A DNA stretch of 64,000 nt, taken from contig NZ_LZRP01000005.1 of the NCBI RefSeq assembly GCF_001678665.1, positions 62,001 to 126,000 on the forward strand. The letters are read 5' to 3'. Source of the DNA: Erythrobacter sp. QSSC1-22B (GTDB lineage Bacteria > Pseudomonadota > Alphaproteobacteria > Sphingomonadales > Sphingomonadaceae). How positions within the stretch are numbered: position 1 is the stretch's first letter; each line of letters begins with the position of its first letter. Below, piece by piece: positions 19,196 through 31,390 of this stretch. A program made the translations under genes and the position numbers. Under the pieces are notes generated by a model, which was given only the letters and a program-made list of their open reading frames with translations, was not told where the DNA came from and made no database searches.

Positions 19196-20266
19196 CTACC
19201 CGCATTGCGCGCGGTGCAGCAGTTTGTGGTCCGCCAGCACCAGCGCCATCATCGCCTCGACCACGGGTGTCCCGCGGATGCCGACGCAGGGGTCGTGTCG
19301 GCCCTTGGTTCTCACCTCGGTTGCCTCTCCCTGCCGATCCACGCTGGCTACGGGCGTGAGGATCGAACTCGTCGGCTTGAAGGCGACCCGGCAGGTCACC
19401 GGCTGGCCGGTGGAAATGCCGCCCGCGATGCCGCCTGCGTGATTAGCGGCGAACTCGGGTGAGCCATTCTCGCCCGGGCGCATGGCGTCGGCATTCTGTT
19501 CGCCCGTCAGCCGCGCGGCGTCGAACCCGTCGCCGATCTCGATCCCTTTCACCGCGTTGATCCCCATCATCGCCGCGGCAAGGTCGGCATCGAGCTTGGC
19601 GTAGATCGGCGCGCCCCAGCCGGCGGGCACGCCCGTCGCCACGCATTCGACCACCGCGCCGAGCGAGGAACCGGCCTTGCGCGCCGCATCGATCTTCGCT
19701 TCCCAACGCTTGGCCGCACCCGCATCGGGACACCAGAACGGATTGCGCGCGATTTCCTGGGGGTCGAACGCCGCAGGGTCGATGCCATCGCCGCCGATCT
19801 CGGCGACATAGGCGATGATCCGCACCTCGGGCAGCACCAGCCGCGCGACCGCGCCCGCCGCCACCCGCATCGCGGTCTCGCGCGCCGAACTGCGGCCCCC
19901 GCCGCGATAGTCGCGCAAGCCGTATTTCGCGTCATAGGCATAGTCCGCGTGACCGGGCCGATAGGTGTTCGCGATTGCGGAATAGTCCTTCGAGCGCTGA
20001 TCGGTGTTCTCGATCAGCAGCGAGATCGGGGTGCCGGTGGTCCGGCCTTCGAAAACCCCCGAGAGGATCCGCACCTCATCCGCCTCGCGCCGCTGGGTGG
20101 TGTATTTCGACTGCCCCGGTTTGCGCGCGTCGAGGAAGGGCTGGATATCGCTCTCCGCCAGAGCCAGCCCCGGCGGGCAGCCGTCGACCACCGCGCCGAT
20201 CGCGGGTCCATGGCTTTCGCCCCAGGTGGTGAAGCGCAAGACGCGTCCGAAGGTGTTCCAGCTCAT
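19196..20266 (-). CDS. aroC: chorismate synthase
   Basis: 356-residue FMN-dependent chorismate synthase, the last shikimate-pathway enzyme. It starts with the family signature [28 protein letters not shown], followed by [22 protein letters not shown], and contains the three chorismate synthase signatures including [30 protein letters not shown]. The ATG at 20266 gives the usual MSWNTFG start; an ATG at 20278 would add four residues. It is divergent from ruvA with about 96 bases between them. No other aro gene is nearby; pheA is 20 kb away. Confidence 0.96.
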   Translation of the reverse strand: MSWNTFGRVLRFTTWGESHGPAIGAVVDGCPPGLALAESDIQPFLDARKPGQSKYTTQRREADEVRILSGVFEGRTTGTPISLLIENTDQRSKDYSAIANTYRPGHADYAYDAKYGLRDYRGGGRSSARETAMRVAAGAVARLVLPEVRIIAYVAEIGGDGIDPAAFDPQEIARNPFWCPDAGAAKRWEAKIDAARKAGSSLGAVVECVATGVPAGWGAPIYAKLDADLAAAMMGINAVKGIEIGDGFDAARLTGEQNADAMRPGENGSPEFAANHAGGIAGGISTGQPVTCRVAFKPTSSILTPVASVDRQGEATEVRTKGRHDPCVGIRGTPVVEAMMALVLADHKLLHRAQCG

Positions 20267-20362
20267 GGTCAGCCACATGCCCGAATATGTGGGCGCAAGT
20301 CCATCGGCGCTGGACCAATCCTCTCTATTGCCCCAAGAACAAAGCATGTCCGGAACGATGAA

Positions 20363-20965
20363 ATGATCGCGAAGCTCAAGGGCCTGCTCGACGAAACCGG
20401 CGCCGATTGGGCGGTGATCGATGTCGCAGGTGTGGGCTATCTCGTCCATTGCTCGTCCAAGACGCTGGCGGCGCTGGGCGCCAGCGGGGAGGCCTGTACG
20501 CTGTTCACCGATCTGCAGGTCAGCGAGAACGACATGCGGCTGCTCGGGTTCGCCGAAGCGGGCGAGCGCGACTGGTTCCGGTTGCTGACCGGGGTGCAGG
20601 GCGTGGGCAGCAAGGTGGCGCTGGCGATCCTCTCGGCGCTGTCGCCGGGCGAATTGCGCGGCGCCTGCGCGCGGGTCGATGCGGCCACGCTGGCGCGCGC
20701 GCAGGGCGTCGGGCCCAAGCTGGCGGCGCGGATCGTCAACGAATTGAAGGACAAGGCCGGCGCGCTGCCGGGTGGCGGCGAGGGCGCGGGGCTTGCGGCA
20801 ATCCCGGTCGGCGGCGCCAGCGCCGACGCGGTCTCGGCTCTGCAGAACCTCGGCTTCAAACCCGCCGTCGCCGCGCAGGCAGTCGCCCGCGCGCAGAGCG
20901 AATTGGGCGAGGGCGCGAGCGAGGGCGAACTGATCCGCGTGGCCCTGAAACGGGCGGCGGGGTGA
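20363..20965 (+). CDS. ruvA: Holliday junction DNA helicase subunit RuvA
   Basis: 200-residue Holliday-junction-binding subunit. Domain I ([31 protein letters not shown]) is followed by the helix-hairpin-helix pair [20 protein letters not shown] and [22 protein letters not shown] flexible Gly-rich linker leads to the C-terminal domain that contacts RuvB ([23 protein letters not shown]). The stop overlaps the GTG start of a small membrane-protein gene that separates it from ruvB. Together with ruvB it forms the branch-migration motor. Confidence 0.96.
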   Translation: MIAKLKGLLDETGADWAVIDVAGVGYLVHCSSKTLAALGASGEACTLFTDLQVSENDMRLLGFAEAGERDWFRLLTGVQGVGSKVALAILSALSPGELRGACARVDAATLARAQGVGPKLAARIVNELKDKAGALPGGGEGAGLAAIPVGGASADAVSALQNLGFKPAVAAQAVARAQSELGEGASEGELIRVALKRAAG

Positions 20966-21345
20966 CCGGCTTTTCCGTTTCTCGAAGCGTTGCTGCAGCC
21001 GTCTATGCACTGGCGGCTGTCGTTCTGATTTTTCGGGCCGGGGAGCCGGGCGATTCTGCTTGGTGGCCGAGTGGCATCCTGTTTGGTTTGTGGATTGCCT
21101 CGCCTGTCGTAACCGCGCTCTGGTTGGCCAAATTCGTCAATGGCATCGCCCGAAAGTTGGATCTCGCGATGATTGCTGCAATCGCCGGCTTCGGATTTTA
21201 TTTGCAGTGGCGGGTCATGTTTATCGGTCCACCCGATGCGCAAAACGCGCTTATTCTGCTGTTTGTGCCGCTTTATCAGTGGATGGCGGTCGCTGTGACC
21301 TTCGTATTGGCATGGCTGGTCGGGCTGAATCTTCGTGAATCCTGA
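20962..21345 (+). CDS. small membrane protein between ruvA and ruvB
   Basis: 127-residue hydrophobic protein with about four membrane segments ([69 protein letters not shown]). No family is recognised. The GTG start overlaps the ruvA stop (GTGA), and the 3' end overlaps the GTG start of ruvB by 11 bases, so it is translated within the ruvAB operon. Such insertions are unusual but not unique. A link to recombination is not implied by sequence. Confidence 0.75.
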   Translation: MTGFSVSRSVAAAVYALAAVVLIFRAGEPGDSAWWPSGILFGLWIASPVVTALWLAKFVNGIARKLDLAMIAAIAGFGFYLQWRVMFIGPPDAQNALILLFVPLYQWMAVAVTFVLAWLVGLNLRES

Positions 21346-22360
21346 TCTCTCCCCCTCCCGCCAACCGGACGATCCCGACGCCGCGCTGCGGCCCAAGTCG
21401 CTTGCCGAATTCGTCGGTCAGCGCGCCGCGCGCGAAAATCTGCGGGTGTTCATCGAGGCCGCAAGATCGCGCGGCGAGGCGATGGACCATGTGCTGTTCT
21501 TCGGGCCGCCGGGGCTGGGCAAGACCACGCTGGCGCAGATCGTCGCGCGCGAACTGGGCGTCGGCTTCCGCTCCACCTCGGGGCCGGTGATCGCCAAGGC
21601 GGGCGATCTCGCCGCGCTGCTCACCAATCTGGAACCGCACGACGTGCTGTTCATCGACGAGATCCACCGCCTCAATCCGGTGGTCGAGGAAATCCTCTAT
21701 CCGGCGATGGAGGATCGCGCGCTCGACATCATCATCGGCGAAGGGCCCTCGGCGCGCAGCGTGCGGATCGACCTGCCGGCCTTCACGCTGGTCGGCGCGA
21801 CCACGCGTCAGGGGCTGCTGACCACGCCCCTGCGAGACCGCTTCGGAATTCCGGTGCGGCTCAATTTCTATACCGAGGACGAATTGCTGAAAGTGGTTAC
21901 TCGGGCGGCAGGCCTGCTCGACCTTGGTATCGACGAAGGCGGCGCGCGCGAAATCGCCCGCCGCAGCCGCGGCACGCCGCGCGTCGCCGGACGCCTGATG
22001 CGCCGGGTGCGCGACTTCGCTCATGTGGCGGGCGACGGGACGGTAACGGCGCAGGTCGCCGATGCCGCGCTGACGCGACTCGAGGTCGATTCGCTCGGTC
22101 TCGATGCGATGGACCGCCGCTATCTCACCATGATCGCGACGACCTACGCCGGTGGTCCGGTGGGCGTCGAGACGCTCGCGGCGGGGCTTTCCGAGCCGCG
22201 CGATACGGTCGAGGAGGTGATCGAACCCTATCTCATCCAGCTTGGCCTGATTGCCCGAACCGCGCGCGGACGCTGCCTCAACGAGGGGGGCTGGCGCCAT
22301 CTCGGGCTTGCATCGCCGGGGCCTGCGGGGCAGTCGAACTTGTTCGACGAAGAGGGTTGA
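21335..22360 (+). CDS. ruvB: Holliday junction DNA helicase subunit RuvB
   Basis: 341-residue AAA+ motor of Holliday-junction branch migration. Walker A is [15 protein letters not shown], Walker B is [16 protein letters not shown], sensor 1 is [20 protein letters not shown], and the C-terminal winged-helix domain ends in [13 protein letters not shown]. The start is GTG at 21335 inside the previous gene; the sequence from NPDLSPSRQ onward is collinear with other RuvB proteins. It closes the ruvA-orf-ruvB operon. Confidence 0.96.
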   Translation: MNPDLSPSRQPDDPDAALRPKSLAEFVGQRAARENLRVFIEAARSRGEAMDHVLFFGPPGLGKTTLAQIVARELGVGFRSTSGPVIAKAGDLAALLTNLEPHDVLFIDEIHRLNPVVEEILYPAMEDRALDIIIGEGPSARSVRIDLPAFTLVGATTRQGLLTTPLRDRFGIPVRLNFYTEDELLKVVTRAAGLLDLGIDEGGAREIARRSRGTPRVAGRLMRRVRDFAHVAGDGTVTAQVADAALTRLEVDSLGLDAMDRRYLTMIATTYAGGPVGVETLAAGLSEPRDTVEEVIEPYLIQLGLIARTARGRCLNEGGWRHLGLASPGPAGQSNLFDEEG

Positions 22361-22541
22361 TCGCGCGGTAATCTTTGCCAGTTTCGGGTCCCACTGCGGG
22401 ACAGGGCGGGCAAACCCCTCGCTTTTCGGGCTGGAATTTACTTTTTAGCCATCACGCGGATAGTAAACGAATCTGTACAAAGGCTTTTTCGGTGTAAAGA
22501 CGCTCTGGGCCAGAGTGCCGGTCGAAACAGGAATTGAAAAG

Positions 22542-23627
22542 ATGTCGGTAAAAGCAGCTCTCGCAAAACTGTCGGCCACCGCTGCGGGTGGTGCGCTTCT
22601 GGCGGGCGGCGCGGTGCATGTCGCCGAACGGCCGATTACCGACAGCCCGTCTTTCAAATCGGCCAAGGCCGAGCCGCGGCAGATCAAGATGATCAAGACC
22701 CCGCGACCGGTGGCGAAGCGGACGGTGCCCCGGCGCGAACCGGTCCGAGCCCGGACGATTCCACGCCAGCTCGAATGCATCCCGGCGACTTCGCCGCAGG
22801 CCGCTTCCGACAGCGCCAACATCTGTCCGCCGGTCTATCGTACCGCGCTGGCCCCGGTTCCGGTTCCCCCGCTTCCCGATGCGCGGCCGCTGGCCGGTGG
22901 CGGTGGTGCGGCGCGCTCGATTCCCTCGGGTAGCGGCGGCTTCGGGGGTGGCTTCGGCGGCGGTGGCGGTTTCTTCGGAGGTTTCTTCGGCGGCGGCGGC
23001 GGCGGCGGTACCAGCGTGGTGGTCAACACCACCAGCGGCGACACCACCAGCGGGACGCCCGGCACGACCACGACCACAACCACGACCTCGACCAGCGGTT
23101 TCGACGGCGACATCATCGTCGATATCGACAATTCGAACGAAAATTCCAGCGGCGGGTCGTCGACCTCGACCACCACCGGCGGGGTTTCGACCAGCACGGG
23201 TTCGGTGAGCACATCGACCGGCTCGGTGAGCAGCTCGACCGGCGCCGTGAGTACCTCAACCGGGGCGGTCAGCAGCACCACCACCTCCAGCTCTTCTGGC
23301 GATGTCTCGAGCAGCAGCTCGGGTGACGTATCGTCGAGCACCTCGACCTCAGGCGATGTCTCGACCAGCACCTCGACTTCGGGCAACATCACTTCGAGCA
23401 CCAGCTCATCGACCTCGAGCTCCAGCTCATCGAGCTCGAGCAGCTCGACCTCCACGAGCTCGAGCACCTCTGGGGACGTGAGCTCGACCAGTGGCACGAC
23501 CAGCGGGACCACCAGCGGAACGGACGTTCCCGCGCCGCCGATGATGGCGCTGTTCGGCCTCGCCGCCGCAGCGGTGCTGCGCCGCCGCAAGCTGGCGTCT
23601 TTATTTGCGCGTAAGCGGGTCGCCTGA
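22542..23627 (+). CDS. Ser/Thr-rich low-complexity exported protein with PEP-CTERM-like tail
   Basis: 361 residues. The N-terminus has a signal-like stretch (ATAAGGALLAGGAVHVAE), a basic conserved-looking region and a Gly-rich run (residues about 125-160). About 170 residues of Ser/Thr repeats follow, with phrases such as TSTGSVSTSTGS and SSSGDVSS. The end, VPAPPMMALFGLAAAAVLRR, has a Pro motif, a hydrophobic helix and an Arg cluster, the layout of a PEP-CTERM/exosortase sorting signal. Export and O-glycosylation are inferred. The ATG at 22542 has AGGA upstream. The repeat DNA is built from ACC/AGC/TCG codons. A strong terminator follows. Confidence 0.8.
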   Translation: MSVKAALAKLSATAAGGALLAGGAVHVAERPITDSPSFKSAKAEPRQIKMIKTPRPVAKRTVPRREPVRARTIPRQLECIPATSPQAASDSANICPPVYRTALAPVPVPPLPDARPLAGGGGAARSIPSGSGGFGGGFGGGGGFFGGFFGGGGGGGTSVVVNTTSGDTTSGTPGTTTTTTTTSTSGFDGDIIVDIDNSNENSSGGSSTSTTTGGVSTSTGSVSTSTGSVSSSTGAVSTSTGAVSSTTTSSSSGDVSSSSSGDVSSSTSTSGDVSTSTSTSGNITSSTSSSTSSSSSSSSSSSTSTSSSTSGDVSSTSGTTSGTTSGTDVPAPPMMALFGLAAAAVLRRRKLASLFARKRVA

Positions 23628-23670
23628 CGCGATCGGTTCACGCCGGACAAGATCTGACCGGACAAGAAAA

Positions 23671-23700
23671 GGGCGGCTCCCCATTATCGGGGAGCCGCCC
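23671..23700. terminator. bidirectional terminator between the PEP-CTERM-like gene and acnA
   Basis: GGGCGGCTCCCC pairs perfectly with GGGGAGCCGCCC, with TTTCTTTT following on the plus strand and AAAA preceding it. It serves two convergent genes. Confidence 0.92.
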
Positions 23701-23728
23701 TTTCTTTTGAGCCAGTTGCCTGCCGCGC

Positions 23729-26404
<2,676 letters not shown>

Positions 26405-26524
26405 GCGTGCGTCAATCCTTCCTGTGTGGGGCCTTCACCCGACCAATGGCTGGGGCGGCGATATGTGCCGCGCACCTGCGCCGAAAACGGGCGAAAATCA
26501 AGGTCGCAGGATGGATCGGCCGCG

Positions 26525-27430
26525 CTAGAGTGCACGTTGTTCGGTCGCCGGCACGATCCGATCCGCGTGGGGGTTGCGCGCCGCCATCCAGCATCCGGCG
26601 ACGATAATCGCTGTCCCGGCGATGGTCGGCAGGGTCACGCTCTCGCGGAAGAACAGCCAGCCGAACAGCGCCGCCCACAGGAAACCCGAATATTCCATCG
26701 GCACCAGCACCTGCGCCTCGGCGCGCGCATAGGCCCAGGCGATCGCCATCGCCCCGGCGACGGTAAGCAGCGCGGCCAGCGTGGTGTCGAGCAGCACCGC
26801 TTCGGCCGGCCAGACAAACAGAAAGGGAGCGGCCAAAGCCAATACCAGCGCCGCGACGCCCGAATGGAAGGCGGCGATCTCGAGAGGCCTTGCCAACTGC
26901 GACTGGCGGCGGATGACGATGAAGTTGTAGGCGTAGAGGAGTGCGGAAAACAGGATCGCCGCCAGCCCCAGCGCGGTGTCGCGGTCGAACCCGCCATCGC
27001 CAAGCTTGCCTCCGACGATCACCAGCGTGCCGACGAACCCGAGGATCGAGGCGAGGATCGCCTGCCTGCGGATCGTCTCGCCCAGCAACACCCGCGCGAG
27101 ATAGAGCGCAAGCAACGGGGCGACGAAACTGATCGCGATGGCCTCGGCAATTCCCAGCTTGGTCAGCGAATAGAAGAACGACAGCGCCATGAAGGCCGAC
27201 ACCACCCCGCGTTCCAGATGAAGCTTCAGCACCGGCCGGGTCGGCCAGCGTCCGCCCAGCAGCAGCCAGACCGGAGCGGCGATCAACGTCCCGATCGCCG
27301 AACGCAGCAGCGTGGCGCTGTAGGTCCCCGCCGCCAGCGCCGCGCCTTTCATGAAGGCGTCCATCAACGACAGGCAGGCGACCCCGAGCAAAGCCGCGCC
27401 GATCGGGAGCAGGAGCCGGGATCGCATCAT
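26525..27430 (-). CDS. EamA/DMT-family transporter
   Basis: About 301 residues with ten hydrophobic segments arranged as two EamA repeats (first from LLLPIGAALLGVACLSLMDAF, second from DTALGLAAILFSALLYAYNF). The family exports or imports metabolites such as amino acids or nucleotide sugars; the substrate cannot be told. The start is ambiguous: tandem ATGs at 27430 and 27427, or a GTG at 27466 that adds 12 residues; none has a clear ribosome site. It lies between acnA and the first L,D-transpeptidase and reads away from the latter. Confidence 0.88.
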   Translation of the reverse strand: MMRSRLLLPIGAALLGVACLSLMDAFMKGAALAAGTYSATLLRSAIGTLIAAPVWLLLGGRWPTRPVLKLHLERGVVSAFMALSFFYSLTKLGIAEAIAISFVAPLLALYLARVLLGETIRRQAILASILGFVGTLVIVGGKLGDGGFDRDTALGLAAILFSALLYAYNFIVIRRQSQLARPLEIAAFHSGVAALVLALAAPFLFVWPAEAVLLDTTLAALLTVAGAMAIAWAYARAEAQVLVPMEYSGFLWAALFGWLFFRESVTLPTIAGTAIIVAGCWMAARNPHADRIVPATEQRAL

Positions 27431-27592
27431 GCTAGCGGCATTATCCGCGAGCCGTTGCAGCGTCACGCAAATCCGGTCGTATCGATCCAGAGCGAATTAT
27501 CCGCTGGCAGTTCACCTGCAGCTAAGCTGCGATATTGGAAGGTGACGACAGATCGCGTAAAGAGATGCCGACAGGCGCTTCCGGTGGGACTT

Positions 27593-29104
27593 ATGAAAAA
27601 TTTCAAGATGATATTGGGCTTGGCGACGGGCACGGCGATGCTGGCGGTCAGCGCGCATGCGCAACAGACCGGGCCGCAGAACCTGCTCCCCCCCGAATCC
27701 GAGACGGTGAGCGAGCCGCTGCCCGACTACACCCAGCTGCAGGCGAGCGATCGCAACGACGCCACGCCTGCCGCGCCGGCGGCGGTGCAGCCCGCGCCCG
27801 CAAACCAGCGCCCGCTTTCCACCCCGCAGGCCGGGGCACCCCAACCGACCGTCGCCGAGAATTTCGACGATATCGCGCTTCAGTCGAGCGAAGTGGTGCA
27901 AGAACTGCCCGTCCTGGTGGGCGAATGGTCGCTGCCGCAGGCGCAGCAACTGGCCCGCTTCGTTGCGGAGCTTGCCGCCGAAGGGCTCGATCCGCAGGAT
28001 TACGGGCCCGACGTGCTCGCCGTTGCGATTGCGCAGGGCGAGGGCGGGGCGCTCAACGAGATCGCCAGTCGCACCTTTGTCTGGCTGGTCGAGGATCTGC
28101 GCGACGGGCGCACTCCGATGGAAGGGCGCAAGCAGTGGTTCGTGATGGATCCCGATGCCGACCGCATGCCCACCGCGCGGCTGTTGAAGGATGCGCTCGC
28201 CGAGGGCACCATCGTCGAGACGCTCGAAGGGCTCGCCCCGATCCATCCCGATTACGCGCTGCTCAAGGCGGAACTCGCCGCCACGCCGGAAAGCCAGGCG
28301 TCCAAGCGCAAGCTGGTCCGCGCCAATATGGATCGCTGGCGCTGGCTCCCGCAGGATCTCGGCAGCAAATATCTGATGACCAACGTGCCCGAGTTCCAGG
28401 TCCGGCTGACCGTGCGCGACAAGATCATCAAGAGCTATCGCACCATCGTCGGCAAGCCGGGGCGGACCGCCACCCCGCAGCTCGCGCAGCTGGTCCAGGG
28501 GGTGATCTTCAACCCCAACTGGACGGTGCCGCAATCGATCGTCAAGGGCGAGGGGCTCGGCGAACGCGTACTCGCCAACCCCGCCTGGGCTCGGACGCAG
28601 GGCTATAAGGCGACTCGCGGCGCCAATGGCTGGATCAGCGTGGTCCAGCAACCGGGGCCGAAGAACGCGCTCGGGGTGATGAAGCTCGACATGCCCAACC
28701 GCCACGCGATCTTCCTTCACGACACGCCGTCGCGCGGTTTGTTCGCGAATTCCGATCGTGCGCTCAGCCACGGCTGTATCCGCGTCGAGGATGCGCGCGA
28801 ACTGGCGATGACCATGGCGATTTTGGGCAATATGGAAAACAGGGAGGATATCCCCGCAATCCAGCGCGAGGTCGAGGCGATCACCGCCTCGGGCGAATAC
28901 ACCGCCTACAGCATCGAAAACCAGTGGCCGGTCTACATCACCTATTTCACGATGGCGCGCGATGTGGATGGCAAACTGACCACCTTCAAGGACATCTACG
29001 ACCGTGACGCGGCGGTGATGGCCTCGTTCGAAAAGCCGCGCATGGCCAATCGTTCGCGGGTTCAGGGAGAGAAGATCATCCCGCTCGAGGCGCCGGGAGC
29101 CTGA
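27593..29104 (+). CDS. L,D-transpeptidase, YcbB/LdtD type
   Basis: 503-residue secreted enzyme with signal peptide MKNFKMILGLATGTAMLAVSAHA. The Pro/Ala-rich stretch (residues about 60-90) is followed by the scaffold domain and the catalytic YkuD domain. Its signature SHGCIRVEDARELA (catalytic Cys near residue 398) follows HAIFLHDTPSRGLF. These enzymes form 3-3 cross-links in peptidoglycan or attach proteins to it. The ATG at 27593 directly precedes the signal peptide; the open frame runs far upstream antisense to acnA but is not coding there. A second, different L,D-transpeptidase lies opposite, 72 bases downstream. Confidence 0.92.
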   Translation: MKNFKMILGLATGTAMLAVSAHAQQTGPQNLLPPESETVSEPLPDYTQLQASDRNDATPAAPAAVQPAPANQRPLSTPQAGAPQPTVAENFDDIALQSSEVVQELPVLVGEWSLPQAQQLARFVAELAAEGLDPQDYGPDVLAVAIAQGEGGALNEIASRTFVWLVEDLRDGRTPMEGRKQWFVMDPDADRMPTARLLKDALAEGTIVETLEGLAPIHPDYALLKAELAATPESQASKRKLVRANMDRWRWLPQDLGSKYLMTNVPEFQVRLTVRDKIIKSYRTIVGKPGRTATPQLAQLVQGVIFNPNWTVPQSIVKGEGLGERVLANPAWARTQGYKATRGANGWISVVQQPGPKNALGVMKLDMPNRHAIFLHDTPSRGLFANSDRALSHGCIRVEDARELAMTMAILGNMENREDIPAIQREVEAITASGEYTAYSIENQWPVYITYFTMARDVDGKLTTFKDIYDRDAAVMASFEKPRMANRSRVQGEKIIPLEAPGA

Positions 29105-29176
29105 GTTCGACCGAAAATTGAGTTGGATTAAAAATCGCTGATCGGTCCCCCCGCAGTCGTCGAATGGGTGGGCCGG

Positions 29177-29884
29177 TCAGTAGACCCCGGGGTTGGTCCG
29201 CTGGAAGGTGTTCTCGGTCTCGGGACGCAGCAGGTCGATTTGCTGCACCGGTGGGGTGATGGTGCTGCCATCCTCGGCAATCCCGTAACTTCCTGCCAGC
29301 ACCAGACGCCCGCCCGAAAGATCGATCAGCGCGCGGTCGAACTGTTCGGGGCCCATCGCCAGACAGCCGTTGGAGCGGCCCAGCCGCCCCCAACGATCGA
29401 CATGCTCGGGGGTCGCATATTGCGCCTTGTGCATCACGATCGCGCGGTCGAGCGCGTTGGAATTGGTCGGGTCGAGCCCGTCGAGCCGGAGCGACATGCC
29501 GAACCGCCCCATATACCAGCTGCGCGTGGTGTAGGCGCCGCGGCTGGTGGCGTGCGAACCCTCGAGGTTGGAATAGCGCTTGAGCCAGCCATCGTGCTCG
29601 CCATCCGAGCCATCGCCATGGCTGACGTGGTAGCTTTCCACCCGCTCGCGCTCGAGATCGACGAAATGGAACCGTCGCTGCGAGGAATGGAGCGCAAAAT
29701 CGGCGATCCCGACGATATCGCTGCGCCAGACATGGTTGCCCAGCCGGGCGATTTCGCTTCGGGCCAGCTCGAACAGTTTGCGGTCGCGGGCCGAGGGGCC
29801 ACCGACCTGCGCGGCGGCGCGCAGCGGCAGCGCGGCGACTGCGCCGGCCAGCAGTCCGGCCTTGATCAGATCACGGCGTTTCAT
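29177..29884 (-). CDS. murein L,D-transpeptidase catalytic-domain protein (YkuD_2 type)
   Basis: 235-residue secreted protein. The N-terminus [20 protein letters not shown] looks like a twin-arginine signal ending at AAAQ. The catalytic motif [14 protein letters not shown] carries the nucleophilic Cys, and [21 protein letters not shown] is typical of this family, which differs from the SHGCIR type. Probable role: peptidoglycan remodelling in the periplasm. Its start overlaps the end of the HDAC-like gene by 14 bases on the same strand, so it is probably co-transcribed from the ispG direction. Confidence 0.87.
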   Translation of the reverse strand: MKRRDLIKAGLLAGAVAALPLRAAAQVGGPSARDRKLFELARSEIARLGNHVWRSDIVGIADFALHSSQRRFHFVDLERERVESYHVSHGDGSDGEHDGWLKRYSNLEGSHATSRGAYTTRSWYMGRFGMSLRLDGLDPTNSNALDRAIVMHKAQYATPEHVDRWGRLGRSNGCLAMGPEQFDRALIDLSGGRLVLAGSYGIAEDGSTITPPVQQIDLLRPETENTFQRTNPGVY

Positions 29885-30830
29885 CGTCTCTTCCTGTAGC
29901 AGCGTCTACCCTAGCACAAGATGAACGCGCAAAGCTGGCATTGGTCTCGGCCATCGCCAGCATCGAGGCGGCGTGCCGCTGCGCCACGGCGCGCTGGTCG
30001 GTTCCGTAGCCGCCGCCGAGCGCGCTGGCGATGGGCAGCCCCCGGCGCCGCGCTTCACCGACGACGAACCGATCGCGCGCCGCCAGCCCCTCGTCGCTCA
30101 GCGCCAGCCGCCCGAGTTTGTCGTCTTGGTGCGGATCGACCCCCGCCTGATAGAGCACGAGGTCGGGTGCGAAACGCTCGATGATATCGGGCAGGTGGCG
30201 TTCGAGCGCTGCGAGATATCCGCTGTCATCGGTCCCGTCCTCCAGGCCGACATCGCAATCCGAACGCGCCTTGCGCACCGGAAAATTCTTTTCGGCGTGG
30301 AATGACAGGGTGAAGATATCGGAGCGGGTCGCGGTCAGGCTGGCGGTGCCATCGCCTTGGTGGACGTCGCAATCGACGATCAGGATCCGCCGCGCATCGC
30401 GCTCGGCGATCAACCGGTTGGCGGCCACCGCGAGATCGTTGAACACGCAATAGCCGGCGCCGGTATCGTGCAGCGCGTGGTGGCTGCCCGCCGCGCTGTT
30501 GGCGGCATAGCCGTGCTCGAGCGCCAGCTGCGCCGCGAGCCAGGTCCCACCATTGGTGTGGCGCACCCGGCTGGCGATATGCGGCGTCACCGGGAAGCCG
30601 ACCCGCCGCTCCTTGGCGCGCGGGACTGCGGCGCGGAACACCTCGTCGACATAGGCGGGATCGTGGACCTCTTCGAGCCAGCGGCGCGGCATCGGCTCGG
30701 GAGCGTGTTCGGTGATCGCTGCGCCGCTCGCGCGGAGCGCTTCCATCACCAGATAGTATTTGTCGAACTTGAAGGTGCCGCGCTCGGGCGGCGGCGCCAT
30801 GTAATCGGTGTGATGGACGACATGCAGCAT
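29871..30830 (-). CDS. histone deacetylase-family (acetoin utilisation-like) deacetylase
   Basis: 319-residue Zn-dependent deacetylase-fold protein. Family features: the start [40 protein letters not shown] (charge-relay His pair), the zinc ligands in [27 protein letters not shown] and [13 protein letters not shown], and the closing SALGGGY. The bacterial substrate is unknown; polyamine or protein acetyl groups are possibilities. It starts 4 bases downstream of the mntP-like gene stop and overlaps the next gene by 14 bases, so it is inside an ispG-mntP-hdac-ldt run. Confidence 0.9.
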   Translation of the reverse strand: MLHVVHHTDYMAPPPERGTFKFDKYYLVMEALRASGAAITEHAPEPMPRRWLEEVHDPAYVDEVFRAAVPRAKERRVGFPVTPHIASRVRHTNGGTWLAAQLALEHGYAANSAAGSHHALHDTGAGYCVFNDLAVAANRLIAERDARRILIVDCDVHQGDGTASLTATRSDIFTLSFHAEKNFPVRKARSDCDVGLEDGTDDSGYLAALERHLPDIIERFAPDLVLYQAGVDPHQDDKLGRLALSDEGLAARDRFVVGEARRRGLPIASALGGGYGTDQRAVAQRHAASMLAMAETNASFARSSCARVDAATGRDDETP

Positions 30831-30834
30831 GGCG

Positions 30835-31377
30835 TCACAGATAGCCGCTGTGTTCGGCGAGGATCTTGGTCCCCAGCGCGATTAGGATGACGCCGCCCGC
30901 CCGCTCTGCCCAGCGCCCCAATCCGTCGCTCGCGATCCGGCCCGACAGGACACCCGCCGCCGACAGCACGAAGGTGACTGCGGCGATCAGCCCCGCCGCG
31001 ACCAGCGGTGAAAGTTCGAGCGTCGGCAAAGTGATCCCGGCGGCGAGCGCATCGATGCTGGTTGCGATCGCCGCCACCAGCAGCGCCATCCCGCGCAGTT
31101 TGGGCGCAGCGTCGTCATCGCCGCTGCCGCGGATCATCTGGATTCCAAGCAAGCCGAGCAGCACAGAGGCGATCCAGTGGTCCAGGTGGGCGATGAAGAC
31201 GAGGGCAGCCGCACCCAGCGCCCAGCCGATCAGCGGCATGATCCCTTGCGCCAGACCGAACGCAGCGGCGATGCCGAGACCGTGCCAGACCCGCGGCCGG
31301 AACCGCGCACCCTGCGTCAGCGCGACCGCGAAGGCGTCCATCGCGAGCGCGAAAGCGAGAAACAGCCCTTCGATCAC
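30835..31377 (-). CDS. MntP-like manganese efflux membrane protein
   Basis: About 180 residues with six hydrophobic segments in two similar halves. Each half has a small acidic motif: [15 protein letters not shown] in the first and [14 protein letters not shown] in the second, as in the MntP family of Mn(II) exporters. The start is taken as the GTG at 31377 ([16 protein letters not shown]); there is no ATG nearby that fits. The gene starts 13 bases past the ispG stop and ends 4 bases before the deacetylase gene. No manganese riboswitch is visible upstream because ispG directly precedes it. Confidence 0.85.
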   Translation of the reverse strand: MIEGLFLAFALAMDAFAVALTQGARFRPRVWHGLGIAAAFGLAQGIMPLIGWALGAAALVFIAHLDHWIASVLLGLLGIQMIRGSGDDDAAPKLRGMALLVAAIATSIDALAAGITLPTLELSPLVAAGLIAAVTFVLSAAGVLSGRIASDGLGRWAERAGGVILIALGTKILAEHSGYL

Positions 31378-31390
31378 GGGAAGGCGCGAA

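Noticed and set aside
20331..20362. GAAC...GAAC upstream of ruvA as an SOS box
   Set aside because: The two GAAC elements are 12 bases apart, not 7, so it does not match the alphaproteobacterial LexA site.
22950..23520. CRISPR-like array in the repeat region
   Set aside because: Repeats are short, in frame and codon-based with no unique spacers; no cas genes present.
22835..23665. 276-codon minus-strand frame rich in Val/Glu/Pro
   Set aside because: Antisense image of the Ser/Thr repeat gene; repetitive only because the opposite strand is.
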